Below the pieces are notes generated by a model. It made no database searches, was not told where the DNA came from, and saw only the letters and a list, made by a program, of their open reading frames with translations. Positions 34,454-45,316 of a DNA stretch of 62,000 nt are shown here, in pieces (within the stretch, counting starts at the first letter, position 1; each line of letters begins with the position of its first letter). The stretch is from positions 1,467 through 63,466 of the forward strand of contig NW_019775358.1 in assembly GCF_001039355.2 (NCBI RefSeq). Direction: 5' to 3'. A program made the translations under genes and the position numbers. Source of the DNA: Lingula anatina (taxonomy: Eukaryota > Brachiopoda > Lingulata > Lingulida > Lingulidae).

Positions 34454-36383
34454 TTAATCAACAAGTGGACCATAAAAATGGTTGTATTTGTTGTTTGGAT
34501 CTTCGGTAAACCAGAAATCAAGAAAACCTTCTGCAAACTCATCAAATGTGATGAGACCATCTTTGTTTGTGTCCATTTCCACAAACATTTCCTTTGAAAA
34601 TTGCATTGGTACCTTCATGCCGTGAAAAAAGGCAACATGCTCATCCTTGGATGCAAGGCCATCGCCATCAATGTCCATCATCCCAAATTCCGCGGAAACG
34701 AACCCATGGTATAACTGAGGTCGAAAGCAGCATTGGATGGTGAGGGAATGGATGCTCTGCAGGTAGTCATCCTCAGTGATTTTGTTTTTGTTTCCAGCAA
34801 CTCCTGCCCAGGTATGAAGACATTTGTCTATAATTTGCTTTGCCTTTTCACCTAATGGAAAAAATATACGCTCGAGTCGTTTCATTTAGTTTGTTGTAAA
34901 GTTATAAAGAAATGGAAAGACGCAGCGTCCAGACAAAGAATCAGGCCTTATTAACGAATTAACCGTTTGCGAAATCGAGCCAAGGTAGACGTCAAGAACC
35001 ACGTGTCTTTCGTTAAATAATTAGAAAGAGGTGAAAAAGTTTAATTCTTTCGACAAGGAATTTCCGAAAGCTGTAACAAACGTGCAGTTCCTAGTTTCTT
35101 CTGCCACTATAACTTCGTGCCATGAAATGGTGGTTTGGGTATCAGGACAACCCCCCTCCCCCCGAACAATTCCTCTCGGACGACCCCACCACCTCGAAGA
35201 ATATATATTTACATAATATATAAAGTACAGAGTATAAAGTTCAAATCTTACCATCCATTGTATGATTGTGATGATACACCCGAGGATAGAGAATATTAAT
35301 TTTATTAAACAAATTATTTTCATGGAGTACAAGTACAAAAAATTTCAGAAATAGAAGTACAGAAAAATTTTATAAAAAAATCTGATCTATCTCCAGGTAA
35401 AATTTGGTAATCAAATGATCTCACACATCCAGGTAACCTTTTGATAAATTAACTGTTACTTGTAATTGCTTCCAGTAATGATCATTACTTCCCCCTGATT
35501 AAGTAAGCCTTGAATTAAGGTGCACCTCTAGGGAGAGGTGGGGTAAACATATTTCTTCACTTATCCAGGTATCCACTTTTAATTGCTTAACTACTACCCA
35601 CCTACTCACTACCCACCACGCTAAAAATATTCATAAAATATGTTTACCTGTTCATCTGTTTACCCCACCTTTACCTGGAGAACAGGTGGTTATACTTTGA
35701 TTAGATATTTAATAGTACTTTCTCTACTTGTACTCAATGAAAAAGGAATTTGTTATAAAATAATTTGTTTAATTGACTATATTCTTTAGGAAGGAAAAGC
35801 GTCCGGGGGAATTGTCCTAGAATGGTAGTTCGAGACGATAGTTTTAGCGTTCGTGTTCACAAATCTGAGGCTCGCGATCGTGATCGCAAACGACAATTAT
35901 TGTTTATGGCACATGGCAATGTTCCTAGGGCATTTATGAAGCAATAAAGTGACACACACTGAAACTTCAATCGCTTGACTTTTAATAAATGCTGAGAAAT
36001 TAAACCAGGTGTGCTCTTTTGAGTTATTCAATTAACCGTACCCATGAACAGCACTTCTCTTTGTATTCTATGTATACGGTTCAATTTTGTGTTTCCTGAC
36101 ATTGTTATTTTTATTAAAATTAATAAATGCATCTTCATAATTTGTACACGACCCGTATATTTGTGCACGTACCGTCAAGGTTCCTAAAGTCTGCCATGCG
36201 CTTCCCAAATGCAACATAATCTTCGCCAGTTACGTATCCATCAGTATTTAAATCAAAACGTTTAAACACACTACGAACTTTTCTCTTCCAGTGTTCAGAT
36301 CCAGTGACATATGGCAAATCTGCTGGCAGCTGAAATGATATTAACTTATTTTCAGTTGTCTTTATTCTACCGGTATTTACTCA

Positions 36384-36460
<77 letters not shown>

Positions 36461-36468
36461 ATATGTCT

Positions 36469-36512
<44 letters not shown>

Positions 36513-37115
36513 GTTTGGAACATCTAAATTCAAAGTTCAAAATAAAAAGAACCTAGCTTCTATTCAATACCCCTTATTTTTTTTTCTGAAATCACCCGTT
36601 TTATGTACATTTAGATGGTCTATTGATGGGTCTATTTAAAGGTCCTATGCAGCTTACGTTTGTTTCCATTATACAGGATACAAAATGGGTAAAGGTACAA
36701 CTTCTTGTAAGTACATATTAAGTATTCTTTCTTGTCCATCATAATATAAAAAGGACCAAAGATTAATATCATCAAAATCTATTCATCTCCGGCACTTTGA
36801 ACATATTCATGTACAAGTATTCGGTATTCCCTCAGTACCTTTTAGACATTCAAAAAGAAAAATACTTTGAGTGCATCTGCAAAGCTGTACTGCACTTAAT
36901 ATCATTTTATTCATTTTCAGTCGACTTACTTTTCCAAAATGTGGTGTTCCGGTTGTCAGTCTCCGGACAGGTTGGAAGCAATGTGCCTTAGTTTGAAGGA
37001 CATTCCTTATTCTCAAGGTGAGACGAACAAACTTTGCTAATCTCCTGCTCGATTTGATATCCCGAACTAACCCCCAACTGCGCAATGCAATGTTTGACAT
37101 GGCCAACATTTTCAA
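34454..37115 (-). CDS. SCP6: SCP-like EF-hand protein with basic leader
   Basis: Minus-strand exons 37115-36930, 36329-36173 and 34851-34454 (donors GTAAGT and GTACGT, acceptors TTTCAG and ATTAG, phases 0 and 1) encode 246 residues. The leader (62 residues) shares N-I-A-L-R-S-W-G-L-V-R and R-R-L-T-T-G-T with SCP5, contains over ten Arg/Lys and only one acidic residue. EF1 (88-99, D-L-N-T-D-G), EF3 (174-185, D-I-D-G-D-G) and EF4 (208-219, D-T-N-K-D-G) are canonical. The ending is YNHFYGPLVD. Subfamily D. Exon 2 begins L-P-A-D-L-P. Intron 2 was enlarged by a fold-back insertion relative to SCP5. An alternative start three codons in (M-L-A-M-S-N) aligns better with SCP5. Confidence 0.88.
35139..35819. 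mobile_element. Fold-back/MITE insertion in SCP6 intron 2
   Basis: Absent from the SCP5 intron, where GAAATCATGGTTTGAGACG is continuous. In SCP6 the flanks read GAAATGGTGGTTT on the left and GAATGGTAGTTCGAGACG on the right, consistent with a duplicated ATGGTNGT (8 bp). Inverted segments GAACAATTCCTCTCGGACG / CGTCCGGGGGAATTGTCC and TTAAACAAATTATTTT / AAAATAATTTGTTTAA pair across the element, as does GAGTACAAGTA / TACTTGTACTC. Confidence 0.65.
36388..36513. repeat. (TA)n and (CTA)n microsatellites in SCP6 intron 1
   Basis: About 70 bp of TA followed by about 40 bp of CTA. Confidence 0.97.
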
Positions 37116-37427
37116 TTAAGAAACACTCTGGTCTCTCCGGTCACTTAAAAATATCTGGCGACAACAGATAAGTCCTTTGCTTTTTCTGTTACCCCAACCA
37201 GCTACTTGCGTAAATGTAACAGGACCAACCAAACTACATGTAATAGGAAACGATGAACATTAACCCCTTTTTAAGACTAAGCGTGCGCGAAGGTATCATG
37301 TTCAAAAAGGTGTTATGTCACAGTACACAAAACATATAGCAATAAGAATAATAGGTATTCGGCGACCCATTGGCCTTAAGTGATTCAGACGACTTGAAAG
37401 GTATCTTTGACAGCATATAAGTATGTA

Positions 37428-37634
37428 CACACACTGGACAATAGAAGTGTCACCCTACTGAACCAGTGGAATGATATGCTCCTGGTATCATTTTATTAAC
37501 ATCAAATTTCACAAAAAGATCAACAATACAATTCCATGGTACAGCGGTTTTATACTCATTAGTCACAAGTAGACCAGGCATTATAACGTTATAACTCTGA
37601 TTCAAGGGGTGAAACTTCTATTGTCCAGTGTGTG
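37428..37634. mobile_element. 207 bp Tc1-derived MITE
   Basis: Bounded by TA at 37426-37427 and 37635-37636. Ends CACACACTGGACAATAGAAG and CTATTGTCCAGTGTGTG are inverted. The left 80 bp (GAATGATATGCTCCTGGTAT, TTAACATCAAATTTCACAAA) and right 100 bp (ACAATACAATTCCATGGTAC, TATACTCATTAGTCACA) match the two ends of the larger Tc1 element at 55813-57199, so it is an internal-deletion derivative of that family. The SCP5 paralogue (about 29.89 kb) lacks it. Confidence 0.88.
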
Positions 37635-38474
37635 TAGGTGCATTTATTATAAGTTCCAGGCTCGCTTCAGCTATGGTATTATTATTATTAGTATTACTAT
37701 TGTTATTGTTATTTTTATTATACCACTTAACAGGACATTGAAATTCGGCGATGGCACTTTTTTCTTAGACTACAATGCGATTGTGAAAAGTGGAAAACAG
37801 AACTGAACTTGAACAGTGATTATTTGTCATTGCTACAGCCAGTTTTATCAAAAGCTTTGTGGCAAAATTCGCAGTAAACTTATAAATTATATCTACTTCA
37901 TGTATAACCTTTTTTGTAAAATATGCCATCATTTAAGCAGGGTTCTCCACAAGAAGCGATCTCATGAGTTGAGCCAAAATAACGCACACATTTTGTTTAA
38001 TATTTGCAAAACTGTTTTAAATTAAAATAATTACTTGTTATATAACTCTTGATTTTTTTAAAGATTGAATTATCGAGTATGTAATGAAACGGGTAAAATA
38101 AAGCGTAAGGTTAGAATAAATATTACACAAACTGTGGGCGTCACTAACGTGACTAAGAGGGTCACTTTTTGCGGAATGATAAATCAAGATCGTAAAATTA
38201 CCAGACAGGTCATTAGCATGAGTAAGCTACACGTAGGTGCAACAATATGGGCATGATGGAGCTTTAAGGTTTTTCCACTTAAGAGGTGTTCGCTGAACCA
38301 GACACTCACGTCACATTCATCATGTTTTACTTAAAGGTGACATCAAGATGTGGAACTCTTCACGTACAGATGTTAGGTTAAACATTTTGATCATAACAAA
38401 AGAATTATAGGTGTCTATTTACGTGGCCTTGATATCTAGGCACAATACCCATTTAAACTGTTGCTGCATTGGAT

Positions 38475-38602
38475 GTGACGTAATTTGCACGGGTAAACCT
38501 CGCCCTAGGTTTTGACCTACTAACGTCAGGCTAACCCTAACCTGTTTAATTAAATGGAAGGTGGACTCTCTGTTACACGGACCCTCAGTTTCGTCACACC
38601 GG
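38475..38602 (-). mobile_element. MITE family 1, copy d
   Basis: Reverse-orientation copy ending GGACCCTCAGTTTCGTCACA then CCGG. It occupies the same relative place as copy c next to the SCP5 unit, so insertion preceded the SCP5/SCP6 duplication. Confidence 0.65.
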
Positions 38603-39947
38603 GACATGTATTATTTTTATTTTTTGGTATCGTGTTCCAATATGTTTTGCAGTGATTCAGTAATCGTAACGTATGTTTTTCTGAAAAATGTCCGAAAAAG
38701 ACTATATTTGTACTTGTCCAAGCACTTAAGGCAATAGGTAACAGGGATTTTATATTGAGAACTGAAACATCTTCATTTAGTGTGTGGTTTCATATTTCTG
38801 ACATAATTGATGCACCACGAATAAAAAATAGTTTATTTAGTGCTCCTTTTATTGTTGAAAATGCAGCATATTTTTATAACGTTTTTATAACAATTTAAAA
38901 TCACGCAAAAATTAATCAATCTTTACTAAAGATTATCATGTTTATTTTACAACTTTATACTGGTCGGAAATAAGGACGATAGGCCTAACCAGTGCTGATC
39001 AGATTTTCAAAGTGAGTAAACTACCTCTGCAGCATAATGTTTTCCATTTGTGATAGCAACTTATGTGCATTTTGGGGGTAAGAAGATGATTTTTAAATTA
39101 TAATTTATGGTTTTAGGGCAGTGAAACTTTGATACGAACTTATGTGATACCGTAAATTATCAATCACAGATAATATGTGCACTCAATATTTTAAATGCAT
39201 GTGTGTAACTTCATTTGCACCTCTACAGTGGATTTGTGCGTTTCACAAACTGGAGTGACGGATAAAAAAAAAGTCAAATTTGAGACCTAATGTGTAGTTT
39301 TAAGCTCGTTTATGGCTGATTAAGTGATTGCTTTGGTTTATTCTTTAGCAGTTTTATATATGAGTCGTGTAAGAAACTAGTAGTCGTGATTTACGTGCGT
39401 TATAGGCAATCTACGCTCGCTTCATATGTAACTGAACAAAGCTGTTGTTTAAAGACAAGGCGCCTTTTTCTCGAATATTTTTAAAATGAAAATTAAAGAA
39501 TACATATAGATAATACATAATAGTAACAAGAGTGATAATAATGGCGATAATCATAATAGCAATACTAGTAACAATATACATAATCTCACGCACACATACT
39601 TCTTCGTTATACAACGGTGCAAATATACATTAAAGTCGGCAGTTGGGACATGAAAATATGTTGGTGAAATGCGCAAGTTTTTTCACTCAAGCTCATGTTT
39701 AATTCACAAGTGCGCATGCAAGATAACACAAACGTATGGTGGAATCTTCATACACGTATCAGCACACCCGTCAAAAACTCCAATATTTTTGAAAACACCA
39801 GGGGCGCGGATTTCCTTCAACAGCATATGGAAGACGCCAAAGTACGCATTTCGTTCATGTTAATGTTTTTCGTATAATAATAAACGTTTTTGAGATACCA
39901 CATAATATTTCAGAAAAACCTAGCGTGTTGTAGCCAAAACTCAACTT
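38603..39947. other. Intergenic between SCP6 unit and SCP7
   Basis: AT-rich sequence without recognised exons, repeats longer than short microsatellites, or transposon ends. Confidence 0.5.
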
Positions 39948-41025
39948 CTATTTGATTTCTGGTCCGTAAAAAGTGTTATATTTGTTGTTCGGATTTTCGG
40001 TAAACCAGAATTCGACATGACCTTCTGCAAACTCTTCAAATGAAATGATGCCATCTTTGTCTGTGTCCATAATGTTCCAATGGCTTTAAAGTAAATAGAC
40101 TCGAACTTCAAGCGGACGCCAAACATCTCTGTAAATACTCATAGCAACGAGACCTGCTCCTTCAAAATATCCAAATTACCAAATTCATGAAAGTCAGGGC
40201 TCCATATGTTAAAACAATAATATGCGTTTCCTTTGGCTGATCATTTTACACATCAGTATAAATGAATAATGTTAAAATGTTAAATTGTTCAGTCGAGAAT
40301 ACGTGTATACGTGTACGAATGCGTGTATGCATGTACGTGCACTTACCGTCGAGATTCATATATTTTGCAATGCGCTTCCCAACGGCCACATAATCTTCGC
40401 TCGTCAAGTATCCATCAGCATCTACATCTATGTGTTTAAACAAACCCCGTACTTTTCTCTCCCAGTGGTCAGATCTCGTTACTGGCGGGTAATCTCCAGG
40501 CAGCTGAAATGTGTTGTTGACTGGTATTTAAATCATTCCAAAATGAATACTGTTGCATTATATACATGTTTATATGATTCGTTTTATCTTCGTTCTTTTT
40601 ACTCACCTGTGGTGCATGTGTATTACTTATTCATGTTTTTTTTCTTATTACTATTATTATTATTAAGTTTGCTAGTGAATTCAAAAATTAATATCAGAAT
40701 AGTCTGTAGTTATTTTGTACTTTGACTAGTGTGTCTGGCAGTCGCTATATTATTGTTTATTTTGACGCATCTGAGAAAGGACTTAAAATATTCGGAACCT
40801 AACCACTGTGATCAATACTATCGAACACCTATCGTTTTTACTTACTTTTCGAAGAGTTTGGTTTGTCAATCCACGGACAAAACAGAAGTTTGGCTCAAGA
40901 CCTGGGACTAACCTAGGTTGGCAGTTGGGACTTAATCTTAAGGGATGCTGAACGGTCCTTGATAATCCCCGGCTGTGTTGGATTATCCTTAATAGTCCCA
41001 GACTACGTATTGCAGTGTTTGACAT
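39948..41025 (-). pseudogene. SCP7: SCP pseudogene, exon 3 mostly deleted
   Basis: Exon 1 (41025-40846, 60 codons, donor GTAAGT) and exon 2 (40503-40347, EF1 loop D-V-D-A-D-G, donor GTAAGT, acceptor TTTCAG) are intact and typical of subfamily D. Exon 3 survives only as its last 44 or so codons (40079-39948: I-M-D-T-D-K-D-G ... EF4, then Y-N-T-F-Y-G-P and a stop in place of LVD). The EF2-EF3 half is missing, replaced by about 0.1 kb of poorly related sequence with stops. No acceptor in frame joins exon 2 to the remnant. A transcript might still be made, but a full SCP cannot. Confidence 0.8.
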
Positions 41026-41988
41026 AACGGATATCTTGAACTGGGATGCAATCTATCAGGTTTTTATCTGTATCTAGCAACAAAAGTGTGAAACTTCCTT
41101 CTATCTTTACCCGCAACTAGCTGCATGAACGTGACGTGGACTTGAAAACAGATATCAAGCTACGGCACGATCAGTGAACCATTCCTTGATAGAAACTAAT
41201 CCCTTTTCCGTAAGTTACCTCCATCAAAACGTGTTTTTTCTCAATATACCTACACAAGGCGGTACGTCTGGTAACAATGAGAAACATGGGTAACTCGGTG
41301 GCCCGCAAGCCCTTGTTATGGTGTTACCAACTTTGAGTTACGGCAACCTAGTGCACGTTTCAAAACGAAATTGGTACTATATAGTCTCCTTTAACACTTG
41401 AATATCATAGCGCTAATGTCTTCATCGCTTTTATTGAATTTAACGGGACCCTGGAATGAAGAAATCGCACCTTGCATAAAGGAACAGCGTGCGTTGCAAT
41501 ACATTTGATGCTGTAATGACTTATCGTAAACACCCTCATTGAACAAGTCTCGAGTACGCCTGTGTGTGTGTGTGTGTGTGTGTGTGTATCTGTGTGCATA
41601 TTGATAGTGTCGGTGTGTGTGTGTAGGGGTGGCGGTGGTAACAATCTAGCGTGGGTGGGAGGGGTCCCCTACCTGCTTCACGCGCCTACCCTACGTTACA
41701 TCATAATGTTTATATGGCGCACCGCGTCATACCCTCGCTGTGAGTGCAATCTTATTTAAAATAATTCTTCATTTTAATGTTTTTTTATTATTTAATATAC
41801 AAATTAATACATGATAAATTCTTTTGTGGACCTGTGTTTGCTTTTTCAAGTAACCACTTTTCATTTCGGGAAGTGAATGCAGCATCTTTGTGGGTTTAGT
41901 TTGCATTAGTTCAAATTTGGTCTTAACAAATAACCTATTTTAACAACAAAAAAAAAAAAAAAAAGAAAAGAAAAATTAGTCATGTGAT
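41026..41988. other. Upstream region of SCP7, divergent spacer
   Basis: From 41.03 to about 41.47 kb homologous to 57.93-58.37 kb (an orphan SCP exon-1 region). A GT microsatellite lies at about 41.56-41.59 kb. No other exon was recognised. Confidence 0.55.
41560..41588. repeat. (GT)n microsatellite
   Basis: Nearly perfect GT run followed by degenerate GTGTGT and G-rich sequence. Confidence 0.95.
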
Positions 41989-42150
41989 ATTCCAATGAGA
42001 ACGAGATATTTGATTCGTTTAACTGGACGTTCACATATAATAGAAACTCCGATGTATTCACTCCTGTACCACCAGAAGGAGAACAGATGAGTACGTTGCA
42101 GACTTAAGACAATACACCGATGTGGATATACTAGGTGACTTTGGAAGACC
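41988..42150 (+). pseudogene. Fucosyltransferase (GT10)-like relic
   Basis: Plus-strand translation gives F-D-S-F-N-W-T-F-T-Y-N-R-N-S-D-V-F-T-P. This corresponds to the family motif F-N-W-T-x-T-Y-R-x-D-S-D of alpha-1,3-fucosyltransferases (GDP-fucose-dependent Golgi enzymes). After a one-base shift near 42.09 kb it continues D-L-R-Q-Y-T-D-V-D-I-L-G, like the family's V-D-(V/I)-x-G segment. A stop precedes the motif and the catalytic C-terminal half is absent. It may be a processed or exon-duplicated fragment unrelated to the SCP cluster. Confidence 0.5.
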
Positions 42151-44104
42151 GTGAAGAAACTGATGAAACTAAGTGATGGTGTCGTGAAATAAAATATCTA
42201 AAGAAAATATTTAAGCATTAAGATCAAAATAATCACAGCCCCCTAAAAGAACTGCATAAATATGCCTGCTGTCACTGAAGGGTCGGTCAGGCCTTTTGAC
42301 AGCTGGGACAAGTACACATATATGTTACATATATGCTGGCATGAACATTAAATTTCCTTTGAAAATTACAACAAATAAACTTTCTAAACAACAAACCGAT
42401 GTGACAGGAGTGGTAGCACTATAGGATTGGAAGTCCGAGGTCGCAAATGATAAGTTACAGGTTAGATTTAGTTGGAGTATTGGGGTTAGAACATGGGACG
42501 AATGTCACCTGTACAAACGGCTGTTTCACAATCAGGGTGAACAATTAAATGTGGTTAATGTTACAAGTGTCTGATAAATTAACAATTTATGATTGGAGAT
42601 TGCTGATAGACTAATATCAAAGACACTGTTTGTAGGAGCAAAATATAAAAAGAATTATAATGATTGGATTACAATTTACAAAAATATAACCAAATATGTG
42701 TTCAAAAAGCACCTATTTTTAGCTGTTACGGTGGGCCATTTGCAATTAAGGTCATAAAGATGATGCACTAGCTCTTTACGTCAATGATTTATGGTGAATA
42801 TGATGTTGGTATATAATTCCCACAACATCTGTCTTCTCTTCTAGCAGGTTCATCCAAAGATATGTTCTGAGAAAAAAAAATTAACCATTTTGCAGAAACG
42901 GGCTTTGATACACATTTCATTTATTTTTGTTAATGCAATGAAAAACATATTTGATAAGGCCTAATATTACTTTGAAATCACCTACGTGATAATAAGATGA
43001 ATTTACCATGTTATGACTTAAACATATTAAAGGAGTTGTGCATATGTAACCATTATTATTAATGCTATGGTATTTATAATCATGAGCACCTTGGTGTCTC
43101 CTACTTTTTGTAGTGTCCGTACCCCCCTATCTGTTTTATTTAGGAATCACAGCATATTCTGTCTGATTTTATTATTCTATAATGTCTACACTGACATTAT
43201 TTTTGCAGGAAGAAAATAGCACATAACCCCTTATTATGAAAATATATGCAAGAATTTGGTGCCAGATGTAGTGTCCGTACCCCCACTGTAGTGTCCGTAC
43301 CCCCAAGTTATACATTAACCATTGGATAACTGGCTACTTATCAATGATGATAAAACATCAAAATATGGTACAAAATATTGTTTTAGACTATATAAAATGC
43401 ATTCATGTCTTGTGATGTTTAGAAAAAACATTGTATATAAATATATATTTGATAAAGTAATACTGAATAATTAGAGTCAAGCAAGAGATTTTGCAAAGAA
43501 ATAATATCAGTAAAGATGCTACTCTTTGCATTCAAAATGAACAATATTGGTTTGAAAATATTGCCAAATATAGCTTATTGAAAAATAATAAACTGTATAT
43601 GGATTAATATTCTATGGATTAATGTATATGATATATTTTGAGGCGGTACGAACACTTCAATACATGCATAATTAACAGTACATTTATTATACTCTCAGTG
43701 AATGAAGTATCAAATATGGATGACAATAAACAAAAAGCCAAATAGGAAAAGAAAAAGGGATCCTGGAAATTTTACTTTCAGCAAAAAATAATTTGAAAAA
43801 AAAAAGACGTCAAAGAGCTAATATCCGTAAGGATAATCTTGCTGAAGCACGTAAGGAAGACGTGATACGTTGAATGAACGTAACATAGAAGAGAAGCAAA
43901 AAAATGAAGAATCATCCTAGGCTGGCCCAGCGAGAAAGCCTAAAGTACAGAGAAGAAATTAGGGCATGACAGAGAGTTAAGGAGAAGCAGAAACCCAACA
44001 ATCCTGAAAACAGTAGAACAAGAGGTGCAAATTAACGAGAGATGAAAAAGAAGAAAAGACTTCAAAAACAGGAATCAAGACTGAAAGAAAAAAATGACAT
44101 ACCT
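42151..44104. other. Intergenic, mostly unassigned
   Basis: No intact gene. Three copies of TAGTGTCCGTACCCCC occur at about 43.11, 43.27 and 43.29 kb, the last two in tandem. From about 43.79 to 44.10 kb the plus strand is purine-rich and, in broken frames, encodes Lys/Arg/Glu-rich text, probably the remains of a mobile-element protein. Otherwise nothing recognised. Confidence 0.45.
43785..44100 (+). pseudogene. Basic coiled-coil-like coding relic
   Basis: In shifting frames the translation is rich in K, R, E and Q (for example K-K-R-R-Q-R-A-N-I-R-K and Q-K-Q-E-S-R-L-K-E-K), interrupted by stops. It could be an old ORF of a mobile element or merely purine-rich DNA. No family assigned. Confidence 0.25.
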
Positions 44105-44730
44105 GTAATTACCTGGTTTAGGTGACTTGCTTGTCGAATGCCTGTTTATTAAATTGCCAATCTCTCAAAGTCTACCTGTGAAAATTGCAGCGCTTATGAA
44201 TACCACTGATGTAAAGATTCAGTCTTGCGAGACCTTAAGACCATGGCCTTATCATAATGAAATACATACACATTATGTACGGGATAACAAAATAGATGCC
44301 TTACGAGCCATGGCTAACAAAAGGACTTGGTATAATGGATAGGTTAATGTTGAGTGGTTGAACATGGTACATAAAAGATTCAGCTTTTTTCTCGTATTTC
44401 AATGAATATGTCTTTTTGTTTCCTGAATACAAAAATATTTAAATTCACACCGCAGTACCATTGGTAACTTGGAACAATTGTGTCAACGTTAACGTTAAGA
44501 GCTTTTCGACCCAGAATTGGCTTGTACATCACGCTGAATATGCCAAGACTCAATGACGTCGCCCGATCTGTCTCTCGATGATTAAATAGTATCACTTTAC
44601 AGAAAATACGGGAGATTTATCCTACCTGCTTTAAACTTATCTAAAAAGATAACGCCGCCCGTATATGATGAACATATGGAAATGACGCTAGTTATCCAGG
44701 TCAAACAAGACCTGGTTACAGGATAAAAAA
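44105..44730 (+). pseudogene. Orphan SCP promoter and exon-1 relic A
   Basis: Matches the subfamily B unit upstream of SCP9/SCP10: CTGCTTATTAAATTGC-like upstream block, TACATAAAAGATTCAGC near 44.37 kb (decayed TATA), then an exon-1 relic from about 44514. The initiator ATG has become TTG, the frame contains TAA/TGA stops, and the end CCTGGTTACAGGATAAA lacks a splice donor. No exon 2 follows before SCP8 begins its own upstream region. The uninterrupted TA at 44689-44690 is the empty site for the Tc1 insertion seen in relic B. Confidence 0.7.
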
Positions 44731-45178
44731 AACAACTACAAAAGATTGTCGAAAAGGCAGGAAATGTAATTGGAACAGATCTTACCCACATCCATTCCAT
44801 TTATCTCAATAGGGTTACAAATAAAACAGATTCCATCATGACTCAAACTACCCATCCAGCTCATACACTATTCAGATCTTTACCCAATAACTCGAGGCTT
44901 TTAATTTATAAGGGTAGTAAGCGATTTTTATCTAGCTTTAATCATTCAGCAGTAACTCTTTTTAACACTTGTACGTAATTTCATTTAAGTACAATTTAAA
45001 AAAGTTTTATTCAACAATGGCCCTACAATGGAGACACGACATTGCCATAATGAAATGCAGATACACTTAGTACCTGCGAAAAGAAAACTAACGACCCAGA
45101 ACTTTATAACGTTCTTACAATGCACAGCTTGTAAAATGAGTTGATATGAGATACTTTAATACTGACTGAGTGGAAACG

Positions 45179-45188
45179 TATATAAAAG
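45179..45188 (+). promoter_or_regulatory. TATA box of SCP8
   Basis: TATATAAAAG 129 bp upstream of the SCP8 ATG, followed by ATGCAGCTTTTTGCATTTC, which is conserved upstream of SCP9, SCP10 and the exon-1 relics (with TATACAAAAG or TACATAAAAG variants). Confidence 0.6.
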
Positions 45189-45316
45189 ATGCAGCTTTTT
45201 GCATTTCAATGAGTATACGTTTTTGTCTTCTGTATAAAGGACTGTTTTTACTCAGGCCACAGTTCAATTCGTTTCAGAAACGATTGTGTAAACGTTAACA
45301 GCTTTTTGAGCTAGAA

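Larger units (their letters stand above)
33595..38602. repeat. Segmental duplicate of 26.2-30.7 kb (SCP6 unit)
   Basis: This block follows the same order as 26.2-30.7 kb: GTCACT repeat, long 3' flank, SCP gene on the minus strand, TATTAAAA-like upstream region, CAGAACTGAACTTGAACAGT, ACGTGGCCTTGATATCT and finally a MITE family 1 copy. The copies are clearly diverged with indels, and SCP6 has gained a fold-back element in intron 2, a TA run in intron 1 and a Tc1-derived MITE upstream. Confidence 0.8.

Noticed and set aside
41405-41759. His-Thr and Val-Cys repeat frames at the GT microsatellite
   Set aside because: Microsatellite translation artefacts.
44127-44342. 71-codon open frame upstream of SCP8
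   Set aside because: Lies in the duplicated upstream block of subfamily B; the copies at 51.2, 55.3 and 59.1 kb are interrupted in this frame.
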